This document shows, piece after piece, positions 43,234 through 44,440 of a DNA stretch of 44,440 nt. Positions within the stretch are counted from its first letter, which is position 1. Each line of letters begins with the position of its first letter. Position numbers and translations under genes: made by a program. This DNA comes from Lachnospiraceae bacterium. Its GTDB lineage: Bacteria > Bacillota > Clostridia > Lachnospirales > Lachnospiraceae. The notes below the pieces were generated by a model. It did not search any database and was not told where the DNA came from. It saw nothing but the letters and a program-made list of their open reading frames with translations. The stretch is taken from NCBI GenBank assembly GCA_021202075.1, contig JAJQDT010000094.1, forward strand, positions 52,234 through 96,673, given 5' to 3'.

Positions 43234-43369
43234 TTTAAGCGAGCTGCTTTATCCAGCTTAAGACAGACTGTTCCACCCCGCTGCGCGGATCAGCAAAGGA
43301 GCGAAAACTGTCAGTTCTTTATACCGAAGCGGATTTTGATAAGTACATTCTGAGTAATTATTCAGGACA

Positions 43370-43571
43370 GTACCTCGCACTTGCTGCGAGGTACGTATGA
43401 AAACTTATAGCAAGTGGGGAAAAGCCCTCGCCGGGTGGCATCCCATCCAAAAACCGGATGGGATAATCCCCATCGCGAAGCGATTTTAAATGGGCTTTTC
43501 CCCTCGCCGGGGCGGCATCCCGCACTTTGTGCGGGATAAGCCTCGTAACTGTGAAGGTACTGAACAGTTAC
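43370..43571. repeat. Cluster of palindromes with two variant copies of one unit
   Basis: GTACCTCGCA/TGCGAGGTAC hairpin (43370-43379 with 43385-43394). Then CCCTCGCCGGG appears twice, at 43425 and 43501. Each time it is followed by GGCATCCC and a hairpin with different bases on both arms: ATCCCATCC/GGATGGGAT and ATCCCGCAC/GTGCGGGAT. GGAAAAGCCC/GGGCTTTTCC frame the first unit. GTAACTGT/ACAGTTAC (43545-43571) closes the cluster. The whole gap 43234-43598 holds no gene. Confidence 0.6.
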
Positions 43572-43598
43572 CATTCTGGGATTGGAGGGACACAGGGC

Positions 43599-44189
43599 AT
43601 GAGGGAAATCAAACACCGCTGTTCTTATGTGAATATGAAAAATCCGCTCTATATTCGTTATCACGATAAGGAGTGGGGTGTGCCGGAGCATTCTGACCGG
43701 AAGCTCTATGAGCTTTTGATTCTGGAATCCTTTCAGGCGGGACTGTCCTGGGAGTGCATTCTGAATAAGCGGGCGAATTTTCGCGTCGCTTTTGACGGGT
43801 TCGACATCGACAAAGTCTGCGCTTATGATGAAGCAAAATGTGAGGAGTTGCAAAATGACCCCGGCATCGTTCGTAATCGGCTCAAGATTGCGGCGGCTGT
43901 CAATAACAGCATTGTCTTTAAGGAGATTCAAAAGGAGTTCGGCTCCTTTGATGCGTATATCTGGGGTTTCACCAATGGCGGGATTATTGTGGAAGATTAT
44001 CACATCCGCACGACCTCGCCGCTCTCTGATACGATCTCGAAGGATTTGAAGAAGCGCGGCATGAAGTTCGTTGGCTCTACGATCATCTATTCCTACCTCC
44101 AGGCCATCGGCGTTCTGAACGCGCACGGGAAGGAATGTGATTTGTGCCCACCACGCGCGGAAACAGGGCCTGGCGTCTCCCGCCTCTGA
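43599..44189 (+). CDS. tag: DNA-3-methyladenine glycosylase I
   Basis: 196 residues from the ATG at 43599, which has GGAGGG 9 bases upstream; the open frame further upstream runs through the palindromes. RCSYVNMKNPLYIRYHDKEWG supplies the zinc ligands Cys8 and His22, and NAHGKECDLCP near the end supplies the other pair. ESFQAGLSWECIL holds the catalytic Glu, and KRGMKFVGSTIIYSYLQAIG is the conserved helix. The enzyme removes 3-methyladenine from DNA. Single gene, unrelated to its neighbours. Confidence 0.95.
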   Translation: MREIKHRCSYVNMKNPLYIRYHDKEWGVPEHSDRKLYELLILESFQAGLSWECILNKRANFRVAFDGFDIDKVCAYDEAKCEELQNDPGIVRNRLKIAAAVNNSIVFKEIQKEFGSFDAYIWGFTNGGIIVEDYHIRTTSPLSDTISKDLKKRGMKFVGSTIIYSYLQAIGVLNAHGKECDLCPPRAETGPGVSRL

Positions 44190-44440
44190 GCATACACGAA
44201 AAGAAATGCGATTTGTACCCCGACCGATCAGTGGCCAGCCCATGAGCAGCGATTGGAGGTGCGCAGCGCTTTTCCAGATTCTGGTTGCATTTCACTTAAT
44301 TCTGTGATAGATATATCTGAGTATGTTCCGGGCGCCTTTGCCGGGAGTGATGATGTTCTGACAGATCAGGCAAAAAGGAGTATGTTTCTTAACTTCCTGT
44401 GATTTTTCTCACTCAATGATAAACCGATAGGGGGAAAGTG
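44190..44440 (+). other. End of window, no supported gene
   Basis: Only short frames. AAGAAATGCGATTTGTACCCC at about 44201-44221 resembles the codons for the last residues of the glycosylase (GGAATGTGATTTGTGCCCA), which hints at a small partial duplication. Confidence 0.3.

Noticed and set aside
43527..43598. Longer start for tag
   Set aside because: It runs through a palindrome. GGAGGG lies in front of 43599 and Cys8 is then at the usual distance from the start.

Overview
The window looks like the chromosome of a Gram-positive anaerobe of the order Clostridiales, most likely Lachnospiraceae. The grounds are strong AGGAGG-type ribosome binding sites, lipoproteins with Thr/Glu/Pro linkers, a carbohydrate locus built from cytoplasmic glycosidases without signal peptides plus a GPH-type symporter, and a type I-C CRISPR repeat of the kind common in clostridia. 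I cannot name the species.

Layout. Positions 1-4065 hold cell-surface genes: a deacetylase-like lipoprotein, a double-SH3 lipoprotein and a membrane-anchored class A beta-lactamase-like protein. Between them sit two tandem copies of a two-hairpin structured repeat (2597-2757). Positions 4414-30227 are a glycan-use locus interrupted by a few other genes. It contains two GH43 enzymes, two GH78 alpha-L-rhamnosidases, an alpha/beta hydrolase with an in-frame stop, an AEC transporter, an SGNH esterase, a GPH sugar symporter, a ThrE-type exporter pair, a divergent AraC regulator, a GH3 enzyme, an MBL hydrolase and two GH65 phosphorylase-type enzymes. The likely substrate is a rhamnose- and arabinose-containing plant polysaccharide or glycoside, taken up as oligomers and cut inside the cell. 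At 16605-17276 lies a remnant of a toxin C-terminus followed by a probable immunity gene.

Positions 30301-43233 are visibly richer in A+T and look like accessory, defence-type DNA. There is a third copy of the two-hairpin repeat, a candidate small RNA, a WYL regulator followed by the scar of a lost helicase gene, and a complete set of type I-C cas genes in the order cas3, cas5c, cas8c, cas7c, cas4, cas1, cas2. cas1 is split by a one-base deletion. A 12-repeat array follows with its leader next to cas2, then a terminator, a palindromic insertion remnant and a HipA-like kinase with a small partner. The window ends with a tag-type DNA glycosylase.

The most striking signal is in the 200-base gap between cas3 and cas5c. 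On the minus strand, the last 12 bases of the CRISPR repeat (the crRNA 5' handle) occur alone, directly behind a good promoter. They are followed by a pseudo-guide whose first 17 positions match the start region of the cas5c operon at 14 of 17 positions, beside a perfect TTC PAM. Two of the three mismatches fall at positions 6 and 12, which type I Cascade flips out and does not read. The simplest reading is a crRNA-like RNA that directs the I-C Cascade to repress its own operon without cleavage. This resembles the CreR/CreA, tracr-L and scaRNA concepts, here in a type I-C setting.
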